From Saccharina japonica (taxonomy: Eukaryota > Sar > Phaeophyceae > Laminariales > Laminariaceae): a stretch of 64,000 nt of DNA. Location of the stretch: contig MEHQ01000631.1 of NCBI GenBank assembly GCA_008828725.1, positions 132,763 through 196,762 on the forward strand. The letters are read 5' to 3'. Below the pieces are notes generated by a model. It had not been told where the DNA came from, did no database searches, and saw only the letters and a program-made list of their open reading frames with translations. Below are positions 1 to 13,000 of the stretch, piece by piece; the stretch's first letter is position 1; each line of letters begins with the position of its first letter. The translations under genes and the position numbers were made by a program.

Positions 1-425
1 TTGCGCGGGAAATTCCGTTCAATAGCCATGTTTCTAATCAGTGTACTGGCAATTTCATTTGTGTGACAGGCATCGAAAGGAATTGTTCAAACAATCAGGC
101 ATTTCCGTTTCGTAGGCAATATGATGTTGGCCCGGCCCCACTCGCACACCACGCGCAAAGATTCGTGGATCAAGTGTCACAACTCGTGAGTTTTGTTTTC
201 TGTTCGACATGGATAACTCTGACTGAGCAGGCCCTCGTAGGATACTCCTACAACAGCAGCACACACAGAGTACATCAAGTGCAACAAACATAGCCCAGTA
301 CGAAGACTATACCCACAGAACAAACACAGAGTACACACATACAACAGAAGAAATGCCCGCACACAGAACAGTACCGACAGCATAGCACAGAGCACATAGA
401 CTTACTTACTGATATCTCGCCCAGG

Positions 426-1750
426 GATTGCCCATCCCTGGCCTCTCAGAGCTCCCACTTCGACACCGCCTCCTGCCATTACTAGCTCCGCGTTGCTTTC
501 TCTCTTTGTTCCCTATATACTTTAGTTCGCTAGAGGCGTCTTCCTCTTTCAGTTTTGGGTTCGTGCGCGTACCCAGAGAGCACGGCAGTGCGGGTGAGCC
601 CGGCGCCTTCGCGGGTATGGGAGAGCGCTGGCCAGTAGAGGGGTGGGCGGAAGGAGCGCGGTCGCCTTTTTCGTGGCTAGGCGTGGCGTGTCCATCGAAA
701 TACGAGGGGAGCATGAAGGCGCTTTGTTTGCGTTGCTACTGCAGCATGTCCGAAATATATAAGGGTTTTTTATAAGAGTAAAATAAAATTCAAGCGGTGC
801 TTACTTATCGGAACAAATTTTGTTTAAAGAGAAAGCCCGGCAGTTTGAACATCATCATGATGGAGCGGGCGAACGAGGGCCACGGTGAGCACCGGGCTTC
901 AAGCTAGGCGGGCCACGGGGCTCACTGGGGCAGAGAGGCAGTAGAGCTCGCCCCGGACCGAATCGATGGCGAGGTGATCGTGGAGGGGCGGGGAGCGTCA
1001 AGGCTGACAACAAGCCAACGACGTCTCAATTGCTTTTGTTTATGCGGCGCAATCGGGCTGATACTTGTTTTTCAAAACATATGTTTTTATGTTTTTTATA
1101 TAAATTTAAAAATACGTCAGCTGTGAGAATACGACCAATTGATTTCATTTTTTTCCGACCGTTTTTTTGTTTTTCGCTCCTGCCGTTCCGTTCGAGTTCG
1201 AGTACGAGTACGAGTACGAGTACGAGTACGAGTACGAGTACGAGTACTCCATAGATGTACGTATGTACGTAGGTACGTACATAAACATGTGTACGACGTA
1301 TTTTTCAGTTTTGTTGGTTTTCTGTTTTTCGTACTTCACAGCTCGACGACCGTGCTGTGCCGTGCTTTCTCTTTCATACATACAAAGTAGGAAGTACTAC
1401 CACCACAGTTGTTGCTGTCCTACCACCTACCACACATACTCACGAAAAAAGCACAAATCACACACACCACAGCAGGCAGCACAGCGCCGTGCTGTGAGCC
1501 GTGTTGCTGTGTTTTCTCTTTCGAACATACTGCTTTGTTGTCCTGAAGCATGGAGCTACCATCATGTGCATCCCGAGCATGTTTAGCATGCTAGTCAAGT
1601 CCGCGGTTTATTATCTGTACACCATGAACCTCTTGGCATTTTTAAGTCGGTGCTTGCTTGCACTACATAATGGGCCTCTTTTGCCCCTTTCCTTGCGCGA
1701 GCGTAGCGAGCGGCGTCAGCCGCCCGCGGAGCGGAACCCTTGTACAATAC
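426..1750 (+). repeat. Dispersed repeat R1, copy 1
   Basis: It matches 55906-57165 in the same orientation over most of its length, for example the block TTTTCGTGGCTAGGC and the block GGGGCTCACTGGGGCAGAG, ending with a GC-rich hairpin and CCCTTGTACA. No coding capacity is recognisable. It may be the long terminal or untranslated part of a retroelement. The (GAGTAC)n tract lies inside it. Confidence 0.75.
1195..1250 (+). repeat. (GAGTAC)n microsatellite
   Basis: About eight to nine hexamer copies. The homologous place in the second R1 copy (about 56538) has only two hexamers. The tract produces artificial Tyr-Glu, Arg-Val and Ser-Thr runs in its reading frames. Confidence 0.9.
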
Positions 1751-1952
1751 ACAATACACAACGGGTGAGTACACAGAGCACACACAGTACAGTAGTTAGA
1801 TCTAGCTGTTGTGCTGGAGAGTAGAGTGCACACAATAGTACGCAAGGCGTTACCACCGCTGTACTGCGCTGTGCAGCTGAGTATACACAATATATCGTAC
1901 AATAGAGCTGTTGCCCAACGAGACCCGCCCCGGTCCTAGATGGAGTATTTAC

Positions 1953-2182
1953 TGTTCGTTGGAGATCCTGTATATGACAGTTTCATGTCGGGCTTGGTGT
2001 CGGTTCGGGTTATTCGCATATGATGTGTTATTTGCTATTTTGTCTTTGTGGGCTGATGTGCTCATGGAGGTACTCTCTCTGCTGCTCGCTGGCGCTGGGT
2101 GTTTGCGCTTGCCTGTGGTACTGCTATGGGACCGATACTAATAAAAGACTTTGAAACCAATCACGCTCTAAGCAAACCAACA
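1953..2182 (+). repeat. Left LTR
   Basis: 230 bp, TGTT...AACA. It contains an AATAAA-like signal (ACTAATAAAAGAC) near its end, which could serve for 3' end formation. Confidence 0.8.
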
Positions 2183-2189
2183 CTCTAGA

Positions 2190-3870
2190 GTCGCGATTCG
2201 GCAGCTTCATCGACGGCGAAGGTCAGGGTCTTCGGGAGAACGTATTGGAGCAAGGGCTTTCTTTTCGAGAAGCTGAGGAGTTTGGTGGGATGATCATCAT
2301 GCTTTTGGACGAGCTTTTCGGAGAACTACTCGACATAGCAAGGCGCAGCAGGGAGAGTCCGGTGGGGAGGTAGCCACCGTAGGTGCAGCAGGGAGGAGTG
2401 CTGCACCGCCATCGTCGGGAGTCCCGGGTGGTGGCAAAGGGAGCAAGGAGGGCAGCCTGATGGTGAGCTGTTCTCTGACAAGCACGGCAGGTCGTCTGGA
2501 GGGGTCAGCAGGCTTTGGGGGCAGCAAGTTAGGCCGAGCATCGCTTCGAGGCTGAGCAACAGGTGCGAGTATGAGTGATGCTCCACAGTTTCGAGTCGAG
2601 AGAGACCAGTACGTTGAGGTCGGGGCTGGAAGCGATCCCCTTTGGCCCCGGGAGTAATGACCTCGATATATGTACGGGAAACAGCAGGCCTGGGTGTTTG
2701 TGCCTCAAACTTTCCCTAGTCACGTGACTTCATAGGCTATTTGATAGGTAGTGTTATACAACCACATGCTTGTGCCGAGTTGCCTCGCAGTCTTCATACG
2801 ATATATGATCTTTTCGAGCTGGAATGCTGGAGACAGTATGGATGGTTGGTATAGTATGCTTATTGATAGTATGCGGTATACGTGACGAGGATAATACCCC
2901 GGGTGTAAGGACCGAGAGCCGTGTTTAAGAAGGAGAGAATGCCTGAGATGATACCGCGGAGGCGGCGTCGTTCTCGGGTGCAGCTACTGTCTGCTGCACA
3001 GCAGCAGTAGCTACAAGACCCAAGGAGGATGTATGTCTTTGGGCACCCCCCGTCGTTTGGTGGGTGGGGGGAAATCGTGCAGCGTCAGCCGCACGTATCT
3101 GCTACGGGGAGCTTAGTAGTGGATGGAGCAGCGACTGCCTCACGGCAGTAGCTACAAGCCCCAAGGAGGATGTATGTCTTCGGGCACCCCCGTGGGTTGG
3201 TGGATGGGGGATCGTATTCGCTACGGGGAGCTTAGTGGTGGATATGCGATGCCGTGACGATGGCTTTTCAAAATGGAGCAGCAACTGTCTCGTAGCAGTA
3301 GCTAAAAGCCCTACGGTAAAAAAACGTCGTAGGCACCCTCGCCGTATGTTTGGCGAGGGGCACTTCACGGGAGTATGTGAAGGAGAGGGGCAGATGCGGG
3401 GAGCTTACGTGTTTGCTTACTCCGCGAGAAGACGCATGGTCGAAGCTGGGCCATGCGCCCCCGTGACGCCTACAGTACAGGCGGTGAGGGGATAAGTCGC
3501 GTGGGGATACCGCGTGCACCCTGCTACGGAGAGGTGGTGTGGTAGGGTCGGTGGGTGCCGGGTGGTTTCGTGACACTGCGCAGCATTTATACACGAGGAG
3601 AATAGCGCCCGCCATAGCTAGCGCACGGTGGGACCGAGCGCGCTTCACGACAGCAGCAGCGACAGCAGCAGGGGCAGCAGCAGCGACTGCAGCAGCGACT
3701 GCAGCAGCGACAGCAGCAGCAGAGGGGGGGGTGTCGTGGAAAGGACAGATGTGAGTATCGTCGACTGGGGAATCGCACTCAGTATTACGCGGAGCGACGA
3801 GGGGCATATCTAGGTAAAGGTGGGTATCTCGCAAGGAGGGGTTTGTTTTCTTTGCGATGAAAACACCCAC
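2190..3870 (+). other. Interior of the LTR element: decayed short frames and a repeated block
   Basis: Short coding-like frames follow the left LTR: about 55 codons to a stop near 2370, then a Gly/Ser-rich frame to about 2552, then a 28-codon ORF from an ATG near 2570. They may be a broken gag, but no motif proves it. Positions about 3000-3340 hold three copies of a 140-bp block with GCAGTAGCTACAAG and AGGAGGATGTATGTCTT. A GCAGCA-rich tract lies at about 3650-3722. From 3870 to 5270 I see no coding signal. Confidence 0.4.
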
Positions 3871-5269
3871 CTGTACGGTTGAGTATGTTTTTGATCGTGC
3901 AAATAGAGAGATGTATCGTCTACGACTGTGTTGAATTTATGAATGGTAGAGTACCGTTCGTTTTTTCTGGAGTAAGTCGTATGTTCGGTATATCCTATAG
4001 GAGACTGACTGTTTGCGGCGGGGTGTGGAGTTCCAGTCGTGAATACACGAAGAACAAATTACCGAGTTGATTCATCAAGCATGTCAACCCTAATTCCCCC
4101 TTTTTGGAGTAGAAGGGTCATATTCTGATATAGGCACTCCGTCTTCACAATTCCAACTCACCTGGGAGGGAGGTGTTCTAGGGCTGGTATGGACGAGTAG
4201 CTGAATCCTATAATTCCAGTATGGTTGAGAGACGGACTGCAGTAGTTTGGCCAGCAGCGAGTATTATTATTGTGATTCATTTCACAATCTCTTTTTGATT
4301 TTCTGTTGGAGGGCACACGGTTGGTGAGGATGGGGAGCTATATCCTATAATTCCAATACGCTAAGGGCGTCTCCCAAATGGCAGAAATGGTTGGCAAAGG
4401 TAGGTTGTGCAATGAAGTTGCTGGTATTCTTGTGTGTGGCTGCTACTAAATGTGTCGAATGGAATGGGTTACAGGGGGCTGGTGAATACTTCTGGCATTA
4501 TTGTTTTTCTACAGAGAAGATGAATGAGTGGTGCACCATCTAAGATTCGTTCTGAATGGTATACGTTGCCTTTTCGAAGAAATGAGGGTAACGTAGGTAC
4601 CTTGAGAGATGTTTTTCTGATGAGTGATATTGGTGGGAGAAACTGACTTTCTTGAATTTTGCGGGTATCCTTTGTTTTGTTTGTCTACTTGATTACAGAA
4701 TGAAGGAGGGTGAGCTTATTCATGGATGATTTGTTAGTATACCAGTATCATTTATGCGGACAGTTGTTCGCATCGGAGAAAGGTGATTTTCCAGAACTTG
4801 GGGGATGGTTGATCTTGTTCGGGAATTAAGAAGTATGTATTCGAATAACGTGAAAGCTAGTGAGTAGAGCCTAAAAGGGAGTAAGTTTGGTTCTGTGTTT
4901 CACGAGCTATCTATTATTTCGGATATTTTTAGCGTCGACTAAATTCTAGTTTGCGGAAATAAATGCTATCTCGCTTTCTCTACCGTTTGTTAGGGTATTG
5001 TGACAAATACGGTAGTAGGGGACGAAGATATTTTGTCCGGGAGACCTTGCGATTTATGGCCTTATATGTTTCGTTAGTTTTTACGTCGTGACGCGGCTGT
5101 TGTAGTCTCATTCAATTGCAATGGTTGGAAGTGGAAGTATGGAAGAGGTTTTTGCTCGTCGTGAGGATGAGTTTCCTCTTGCCATTTTTTTTGTTTTATG
5201 GTGAAGGTTTTGAGTCTACTTACTTCGACATAGAGTCGACACTACTGTCATGTAAAGAATTCAGGAGGG

Positions 5270-5509
5270 TGTTCGTTGGAGATCCTGTATATGACAGTTT
5301 CATGTCGGGCTTTGTGTCGGTTCGGGTTATTCGCATATGATGCCGTATGATGTGTTATTTGCTATTTTGTCTTTGTGCGCTGATGTGCTCATGGAGGCAC
5401 TCTCTCTGCTGCTCGCTGGCGCTGGGTGTTTGCGCTTGCCTGTGGTACTGCTATGGGACCGATACTAATAAAATACTTTGAAACCAATCACGCTCTAAGC
5501 AAAACAACA
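5270..5509 (+). repeat. Right LTR
   Basis: 240 bp, the same as the left LTR except for 10 extra bases after GCATATGA and scattered substitutions. It is followed by TTTGC, close to the TTTAC before the left LTR. Confidence 0.8.
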
Positions 5510-6207
5510 TTTGCTACCTTTAGGGCGGGTATCCTGGCGCGCGTTTAGCAACTGAGTACTCGTCTAATGGGTACCCGTCGAACAGCTGGGTACCCGGGTG
5601 CCCGGAGCCCAAACTCTCGCGAGTATGAATTGTTATCCATACTCGTGACGGGTATTAGCTGTTTTGCCGTTTTCAAACGCTGCTGTACTGAGCGATCAGA
5701 GGTGAAGCTTTTGCTGCAATCGGATACACCAAACATACACACACCGACACGCCCATAAAAAGAAAGACAGAACACAACGGTATACTATAGTTCGTAGCTG
5801 TCACAACTACACCTACCTGCTGGACCCCCCCTGCTAGCTGTGTGGTACGGGTCCTGCCCACGGATACTGGACACCACAGCCGTCACAAAGGCAACAATCT
5901 GAACAGCGGCTAGACTAGTGCGTGTTGTACAGCTTCTTCTGCTGTATGCTGCTGTATTGTTGAAAAAGTGGCGCCTTGGCTGCTTTGTAGTTTGAAGTCT
6001 AGAGACATGCACCCATCAAAGTTTAGCAGTAGTCGTACGTAGTACTACTGCTTGTTCTACCACAATATTCGTACGCATGAATATCGGGCTATCGTTTAAC
6101 GTAGATAGACTCAGATATGATATGCATGTCACACGTACTCATCGTATATCTGTGTATGTATGTACTCCACTATTCAAAAATGTTGGATCTAAATTTGTAG
6201 ATTCACC

Positions 6208-6728
6208 GAGGGCGTCCCGAAAAGTATTTTTTCGACACCTAACTATCTAAAATGGTCCGAGGCTCAGGGGGGGACCAGATTTGCAGATTTGTATAAAATG
6301 CGCATGTACACAGCCCAGGGAGCGAGCAGACGCATGCAACGTGATATCAATTACTGCTGCACGACGCTTTTTGTGTGCCTCGTTCATGTCAAGTCGGTGT
6401 GGTCCTTATTCTTGTCTCTTGCGTGGTGCGTGTGCTGTGTGTGTTCCGTTCATGCGGTGGGTCAAAAACGAAAACCAAAAACCAGTCGTACGGCAGGTTT
6501 TGCATGATAGTTGCAAGGCGGTGTCAAGTCGGAACGTCTCCCCTGAGTTATTTGCCACAACTCGTGACTTTGAAGACCCAGAGCACGCCCCACGGGCCTC
6601 GGTCGGGACCCGCACTTGCACCGTGGTGTACACGCGGCCCCCCTGCGTGCCCCGCAGCCGATAGCGCGAGAAAAGAATAGCGGCCGGAGGAGAAAAGTGA
6701 AAGTATTCCGGGAAAATGTCCATTTGGT
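6208..6728 (+). repeat. Dispersed repeat R2, copy 1, with a transposon-end fragment
   Basis: 6307-6728 matches 18930-19350 (about 420 bp, direct). At 6208-6258 there is a 50-bp sequence whose reverse complement occurs at 18823-18871, beside the other copy (core GACACCTAACTATCTA). The paired inverted ends look like the termini of a DNA transposon. The minus-strand ORFs of about 160 residues in both copies are not alignable across their length and are probably not genes. Confidence 0.65.
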
Positions 6729-8156
6729 ACCTATACATATATATCCGAAACATGCGCCAACAGGTATGTCTGCGCGTCTTGAGGCGTAGCCGGACGGTCT
6801 CGGTACTTCTTGACTGATTCAATTGCGTTGTATCGTGATGCCTACGATGTGAACCTTTACAGAATGTGCCGTATGAAGCATACACCGGCACGAGGTGGGA
6901 CGGAGGGCCGCCCCGTCTGGTGCGTTATGTATCATGATACCTTAATATATATCGTCATTTAGGGTATTAGAACATGCCTTGTCCTGTGGTACGCTGTTGC
7001 TGCTGTGTGCCTGTACCATCTGTTATTGGGCCCACATTCCGCCGCATCTGGTACATGATGTATCATGATGCCTGCCAGTATGACATGTATCGCCATACAA
7101 TGTGCGTACCCAAGGTGTATCAGTTAACAGCATGTTTTGATGAAATATCCTGCTGTGTGTGTTCCCTCAAATAAGTTATGGTACCTTCTCGTACACAGCA
7201 CAGGCACGTAAACAGTAAGCTCTCGACGAACAGCGGAGTGACGATTTCGCTGCCGCTGGATCGAATAGCCAAACCTACGATCCGTACCGGGTACCATGTC
7301 TATCTCTCTCGACAGCCGTCCGACCTTCGCTGAGTTTTCATTCAACTGGCTACCCCCCCACTTTTTTTCGTGTTTTTGTTCTCTGAGTTGGCAGTTGAAA
7401 CAATGCTTGCCTTTTCGTCCCCTATAATATTTGGGCTGCCTCGATCGAATTTACAGCTGTTTCTGGGTAATTCTGAAGTACTAATAGTGGCTTGTGTCCG
7501 AACGAATCCGGCTAGGAGAAAACCAACGTGTGGACTGAATTCTCCGTAATGAGACCAACATGATTGAATTAAACCTTTCTGAAAAATACCCAGGGAAGCA
7601 GGTTAAATTCCACATTTGCCCCTATTAATAGTTCTCGAAGTTCGTTTTATCGCTCCGCAGATTCTCGTTTTTTCAAGATATAATATACTTCAGTACGAGG
7701 CAACACCTATTGCTTCAATTTCCTCGAAACTATTGGATTTTCTGGAATTTCCAAGGTTTGTCGACTAATTTACCGGGAAAACAAAAAAAAAAAACAGCAC
7801 CCTGAACCGGAATCACGGTTTTTCGATGCTTTCTTGGCAAATAATTGACAACATATTACCGGTATGGGATATATCAATAGATACACGTATTCCCCAATAT
7901 GAGAGATCTCTTTAAATTAGGGGATAAATAAATGTAACACATAAAATAAGGAGACGGCTCCTCATTTTCCCGTATAAAAAATACCGGTAATAACTGCAAA
8001 TGTTGTAGAGACATCCACTCAAATCGTTCTTGTTTTGCTTTTTCTGTCTCAAAAAAATGTAAAAGCGCTTCAGTACATCTGATGCACCTGGGACACAAGA
8101 CGTGTTTACGCTATATTCCGTTCATGGTTCCTGGAGTTGTTACATCATCCGTCCCG

Positions 8157-8179
8157 GACATCTCGGAATCCGAGATGTC
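8157..8179. repeat. Short perfect palindrome
   Basis: Two 11-bp arms (GACATCTCGGA and its complement) around one base. It is isolated, with no gene nearby, so a role cannot be assigned. Confidence 0.6.
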
Positions 8180-10199
8180 AGTACGCATTGTGAACTTTCA
8201 TCGCGCCGACCATATCATAATAATATGGGGATGATGCTTACGATATGTAACGTTAAACGGGACACCTGTACTCGTGGTGTCTGCGGAATGCGTCTCAGAA
8301 CTTGTGAGAGGGTTTTATGAATATCCCTTTGACCGGCCCGAAGTTACCACTCTTTTATTCCCACGTACGAATCCCAGGCGGTCATAACAAAAAAGCAGAG
8401 ATGCCTATTTGCCGATAGCGGCAATTCTCCGAATTAATAAGGCTCGCAAGGGGCTCGAAGTATTTTATTTCTATTTTTCATTTTGTATATTTCAGAGGAT
8501 TTTTGTTTTTTTCCTCCCTCTCACGTCCCCTAGGGGACATGACGCCTCCATATTAATCGAAGCCCGATTTTTTTTTTCTCGAACGCTGCCCAACTTATGA
8601 TGCTAAATGTAGTACATGGGCCACCCAGAGATTATAATTTTTGTCCCCCCTCTAACAGAAAGACGCCTTTTTCCTGGAACGAGAGGAAATAGGGGAAAAT
8701 ATATATTTTGGCAAAGGCTGAAAAAGACCTTTTCCCGGATTTGTGTTGTTTGTTTTGGCTCCGGGTTAGGAAATACGAATCCCTTAAAAAGTACGTGTCG
8801 CCTGGCACGGGTTTGTGGTCATGTGTGTTCTTCACATATAAGCCTTCCTTTCTACCCGTCGACATCCAGCACACCCAGTGTCCAGCAGTTGCGACCTGCT
8901 TCATATTGGTATATATATGGACATATGGACCACAGGTATACCTTACGCGTATGTTCGTATTCATAATGCAGGCAGTAGGTGTCTTTGGCGGCCTGTTGCC
9001 AGATATTACCACCTGGTACTCGTACGACCTACTTTGGATTCACTCTTTTTCTTTCTTTTTTTTGCATGGTCATACGCACGTACTACAGCAGTATGCATAA
9101 TCATGTGTGGGAACGAGTACTGTTGTAGACTATATAAAATTATACAGCCTCAGATTGTTTCCCCCTCCTACGGGATGTACATCCTACATGACGACATATA
9201 AAATCCGTAAGTACGCGCGATCGTAGTACACTCAGCTAGCAAATATGAGTTTCGACGAAATCCTCGAGCTCACAGCGGTTTTTTTTTTTTTTTTCAAATA
9301 ATACCAGTACCTGGTATGCGTATACAGTACATAGTCCCGTTTTTTATATTTATATTTACAATAAGGGACCCCCAGATAAGGGAAAAAATGTGTTCAGGGG
9401 GTGCGTCGCCATGGTTACTATGATACATTCAAAGTATAGGATATACGTACTATATAGTTCGATGACTACCCTGGATGCTATCACAGGGTCAACAGGATGA
9501 TACTCCAAGAGTGACGTCGACCCACTGGTAAACGAGGTACGACTGTCAAGGAAAAATTATTTGCCGTGCTGTGATATGTAGCCTGTGGCATTCCGAACGT
9601 GTTATATATCACGCTATATATACAGCAGTGTATATACCATATATATGTATATGATAATGCACGATATACTAACACTTCGTGTGTACCCGTACGTGTACTG
9701 TTATAATAAATGTACTTGTACGTGCTGCTTGCTAGAAGGCTTAGCACAAACACCTGTCTGTACTCGTACATGTCGCATCGCAAGCAAATATGTACGAGTA
9801 ACAGGCCTGGTCAACCTAGAACTCGCGCACCGGCGCGCTAAGAAACCAGTGATGAGTTCGAACTTTATAGTTTAGGCATATATAGCAATCACACCTAAAC
9901 TCTATGAGTCACAGCACGGGGCATATCTCCCCACACATGCCCGCGAGGCGTCGATAATCTTCTTCTGATGTCCCACGAAACAGCCATCCTTCCGAATGGA
10001 TGCCGCGAGCACGCCCATCCGTAGTTATAGAGAAACCCCAACGGTAGGCCTAGGCTAGGCCTATCAGTCGGCAGCGGGCAGTGTCGTGCCGTTGGCTCGT
10101 GTGCCTCTGCTCTATTCACGCAGCTATGCACATCAAGCACGAGGCACTCGAGGAGAGTGAACACCTCTTCCATCCTCCTTGCCTCTTGCCAGAACACTA

Positions 10200-11560
10200 C
10201 TTACGTCGGTAGAGCCCATACGTCGGCAGAGCCCATGACTACCAAAACTTAATTCGGTTGGTTGACAACAAAACTCATATTTCTTTCTTTCTGTACTTTA
10301 CGTACAAATATTGTGCATTTTTCCTTTTATCACGATGTAGGCTCTCTGTTTTTTAGCCCGGTGCATGCCTTCGTTTCCAATGATTGGGCTCAGCCGTCCC
10401 AGCCCATCCCAACCCCGACACTCGCGTCCTCGCTGTCGGGGGGTTTCCTTACCCACGCGATGCCCAGCCTCTTCTCTCCCCAAGCTGCACGCATTGCGCT
10501 CTCCGCCCTGGCGATGCTCCCCCTCTGCTCTTGGAACGAACTCCTCAGCATCGGGGTTGAAAATAAAAACCATCGCCACCACCCCGCGCAATCAGTAGTT
10601 GACCTACTACACCGCACGGGGTTCCTCTCTACCGTTGCTCGGGGGTTCGTGTAGCCACCCGTGGACCGTCGTAGCTTCAGTCGGACTCCGGCCCACCCCG
10701 AGATCGGGGCAGGCCAAAGGAGGGGGGTATATGGGCAAAAACATCACACACGACGTTCTGCCCGTGACCCTAATACAAATCACCAGTGGAGTCCCCGCAG
10801 GTGTTAGATCACACGATAAACGCGTGCGGCTGCCGTTCCTGCCACTAACAACCACCACACGACCCGTCGGCAAGAACCCAATCGAATCCACGACGAGCGC
10901 TGGCTTGCAATACGAAACTTCACGTCCCACTTGCGACCAGGGAATACGATGCGCTTCATTGACCATGCATCAAACGCAGATCTACCTGACCTCCCACTGC
11001 ACACAATTGGAACTACCGGCCAACCAGGGACCGCGCATCCGCGGGCCACTTGCTTGCCATATCGCAGAGTTGCCTGAGCTTTTGATCTGAGTGGGCGAGA
11101 TATGTCCCTCTGTTGATCGGGGTTGGCTACCCCAGAGCAAATTGTGATCACGTTGTCTCGCCCCATGTCTCCCACGTTGAGCCTCCAAAAACACTATCTT
11201 GGGTAAAAAATTGGACTCGGTAGGGTGGTGCGGAGACGGGACAGAGCAAAACGTAAGGCGAGAACGACGGAGGTGGACCCCTATTCATGCACCAGCCTGG
11301 ACGAGGGTGGGGGAAGTCATCATCCCCGCACTGGTGCACTAGCGCACCAAAGTGTGTTGACTGAGCATGCATCAGCCCCTCTTCGGACCCTCATCGTCTC
11401 CTTGCTGTCGTACTCGGAATCTATTCATACTATCATAGAGGGCGAAGATCGAGAATCCGCGTGCCGGCTCAAGCCAAGAAGCGTGTGTTATTATTGCGGG
11501 ACAGTTTTCGCCGGCGCGTCTGTTGGTGCGCCAGCACTACCGTGATGCATACCGAACTGA
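10200..11560. other. GC-rich stretch with several overlapping ORFs, unrecognised
   Basis: ORFs of 119-163 residues occur on both strands (plus 10599-11090; minus 10607-10966 and 10804-11175). None has a motif I recognise, and their overlap suggests open frames from GC-rich composition. It could be a decayed element. Confidence 0.3.
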
Positions 11561-11569
11561 TAGGACGGA

Positions 11570-13000
11570 GGGCTACAGGGCATGCACCGGCACGTATTCC
11601 GCTCCTCATCACCCACTGCATGGTGCATTAGTATCGGATTAAAGGGACGGGGGCACGTGTGGGCGTGCTGGCGCCGGCAATGCGACCTGCAGTGCCCACA
11701 TGCCCCATCCGCTCGCTGGTGCGCCCGCACAGCATTTGGTGGCACATGTGTATCGTTTAATCCATATGTGTGTTGTTTTTATAGGACGTATGGCAAGTGT
11801 CGACGGGCCGGCGCTGGCAACGAGACAGGCACAGGAACGTATTTCCTTCAACATCCACCGCTTATCGCTTTCAAGGGGCGAGGGGAAAGAGTCGTCACGC
11901 CGGCGCCGGCAACTGGACCTGCGCCAGCCCATATTCCAATCAACCCATATGCCAATCAACATCGACCGCTATCTGGTACACCGGCACTGCATTTGTTGCT
12001 GTTCGTAAACTCGATTTGCACTGCACAGGGCATCAATACACAGCGTTGTGATGGGGCGGAGGGCAACCGGGCATGCACCGGCACATATTCCCAACCCTCA
12101 TCGACCGCTAGCTGGTGCACCGGTACAGTTTTGTTTGTGGTACATACGTGTATCAGTGTATGGTACACATGTATCGGTGTTGAGGAACTGCGGGCAAGTG
12201 CCGGCGCACGTGCACCGGTAACAGGATATGCACCGGCACATACTCCGATCGTCATCGTCCGCTGGCTAGTGCACCGGCCCAGCATTGTTCGTACGTGTGT
12301 GTATCATTTAATGGTACATCCTTACAGTTATTGAGGCACGGAGAACATGCCGGCGCGCCGGCGCCCCCAACGGTACATGCAACGGCACATACCCCAAGCA
12401 TCGTTTACCATCAGCTGACGCACAGGCACATCATTTCTGGGGTCCCTTTATATATACTTTTGACGATACGTATGTATCTTTATTCAGGGACGGAAGGCAA
12501 GCGCCGGCTTGCCGGCACGGGCAACGCGACGTGCACCGGCACATATTCCGACCGATATCGAGTTCTTGACGTTAGTATGGGACGATGGACAAGTGCCGGC
12601 GTGCCACCCCCGGGAGCGGGACATACCCCGGTCCATACCCCATCAATATCCACTGCGGGCTGGTGTGCTGGCACAACATTTGTTGTTGTACGCATCCTTA
12701 ATGTGCACTTTCCAGTACATCAGCACATGAGCACATGACGCAGCGTCACTCTGGGACTGGGGGCAACAAGGCATGTACTGGCACATATTCCAGTCCTCAT
12801 CGACCATTAGCTGGAGCACCGGAATAGTGTTTTTCTATCGCGGTAGACATATACAGATATCATTTTCCGTGGCACCTTATTTTCACGGTATACATGTATC
12901 ACCAAGGGGCGATGGGCAAGTGCCGGCGCTGATGACAGGATGTGCACCGGCACGTATCCCAATCTTAATCAACCCTTGGCTGGTGCGCCGACACGGAATA
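11570..13000 (+). repeat. Degenerate satellite array built on TGCACCGGCACATATTCC
   Basis: About eleven diverged units, 90-170 bp apart, each with a TGCACCGGCAC-like block, a TATTCC-like block and about 30 bp later GCTGGTGCACCGG, so units contain inverted CACCGG/CCGGTG pairs. Clear copies start near 11584, 12073, 12228, 12377, 12530, 12772 and 12942. Long plus-strand frames here, such as 11582-12334, simply read through the repeats. Confidence 0.7.

Larger units (their letters stand above)
1953..5509 (+). mobile_element. Non-autonomous LTR retrotransposon
   Basis: Two direct repeats, 1953-2182 and 5270-5509, begin TGTTCGTTGG and end CAACA, giving the usual TG...CA termini. They are nearly identical except for a 10-bp insertion in the right copy. 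Five bases outside are TTTAC (left) and TTTGC (right), a near-perfect target duplication. A short purine run (AGGAGGG) precedes the right LTR. I see no clear primer-binding site (no TGG) after the left LTR. The 3.1-kb interior has no recognisable gag or pol, so it resembles a LARD-type element mobilised in trans. Confidence 0.8.
5510..11569. other. Mostly unrecognised intergenic DNA, 5.5-11.6 kb
   Basis: Outside the R2 repeat, the palindrome at 8157 and a hairpin-MITE fragment near 8850-8885, I see only short frames, (TA)-rich tracts and a poly-T run near 9281-9294. No gene is supported. Confidence 0.4.

Noticed and set aside
1030-1586. ORFs with Ser-Thr, Arg-Val, Glu-Tyr runs
   Set aside because: They are translations of the (GAGTAC)n microsatellite.
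3268-3870. 200-residue minus-strand ORF with Ala-Val runs
   Set aside because: It reads the GCA-rich tract inside the LTR element on the wrong strand.
6406-6891. 161-residue minus-strand ORF resembling one at 18876-19355
   Set aside because: The likeness is due to the R2 DNA repeat; the frames shift relative to each other and have no motif.
11582-12334. 250-residue plus-strand ORF
   Set aside because: It reads through the CACCGGCAC satellite; repeats in the protein mirror DNA repeats and no domain is present.
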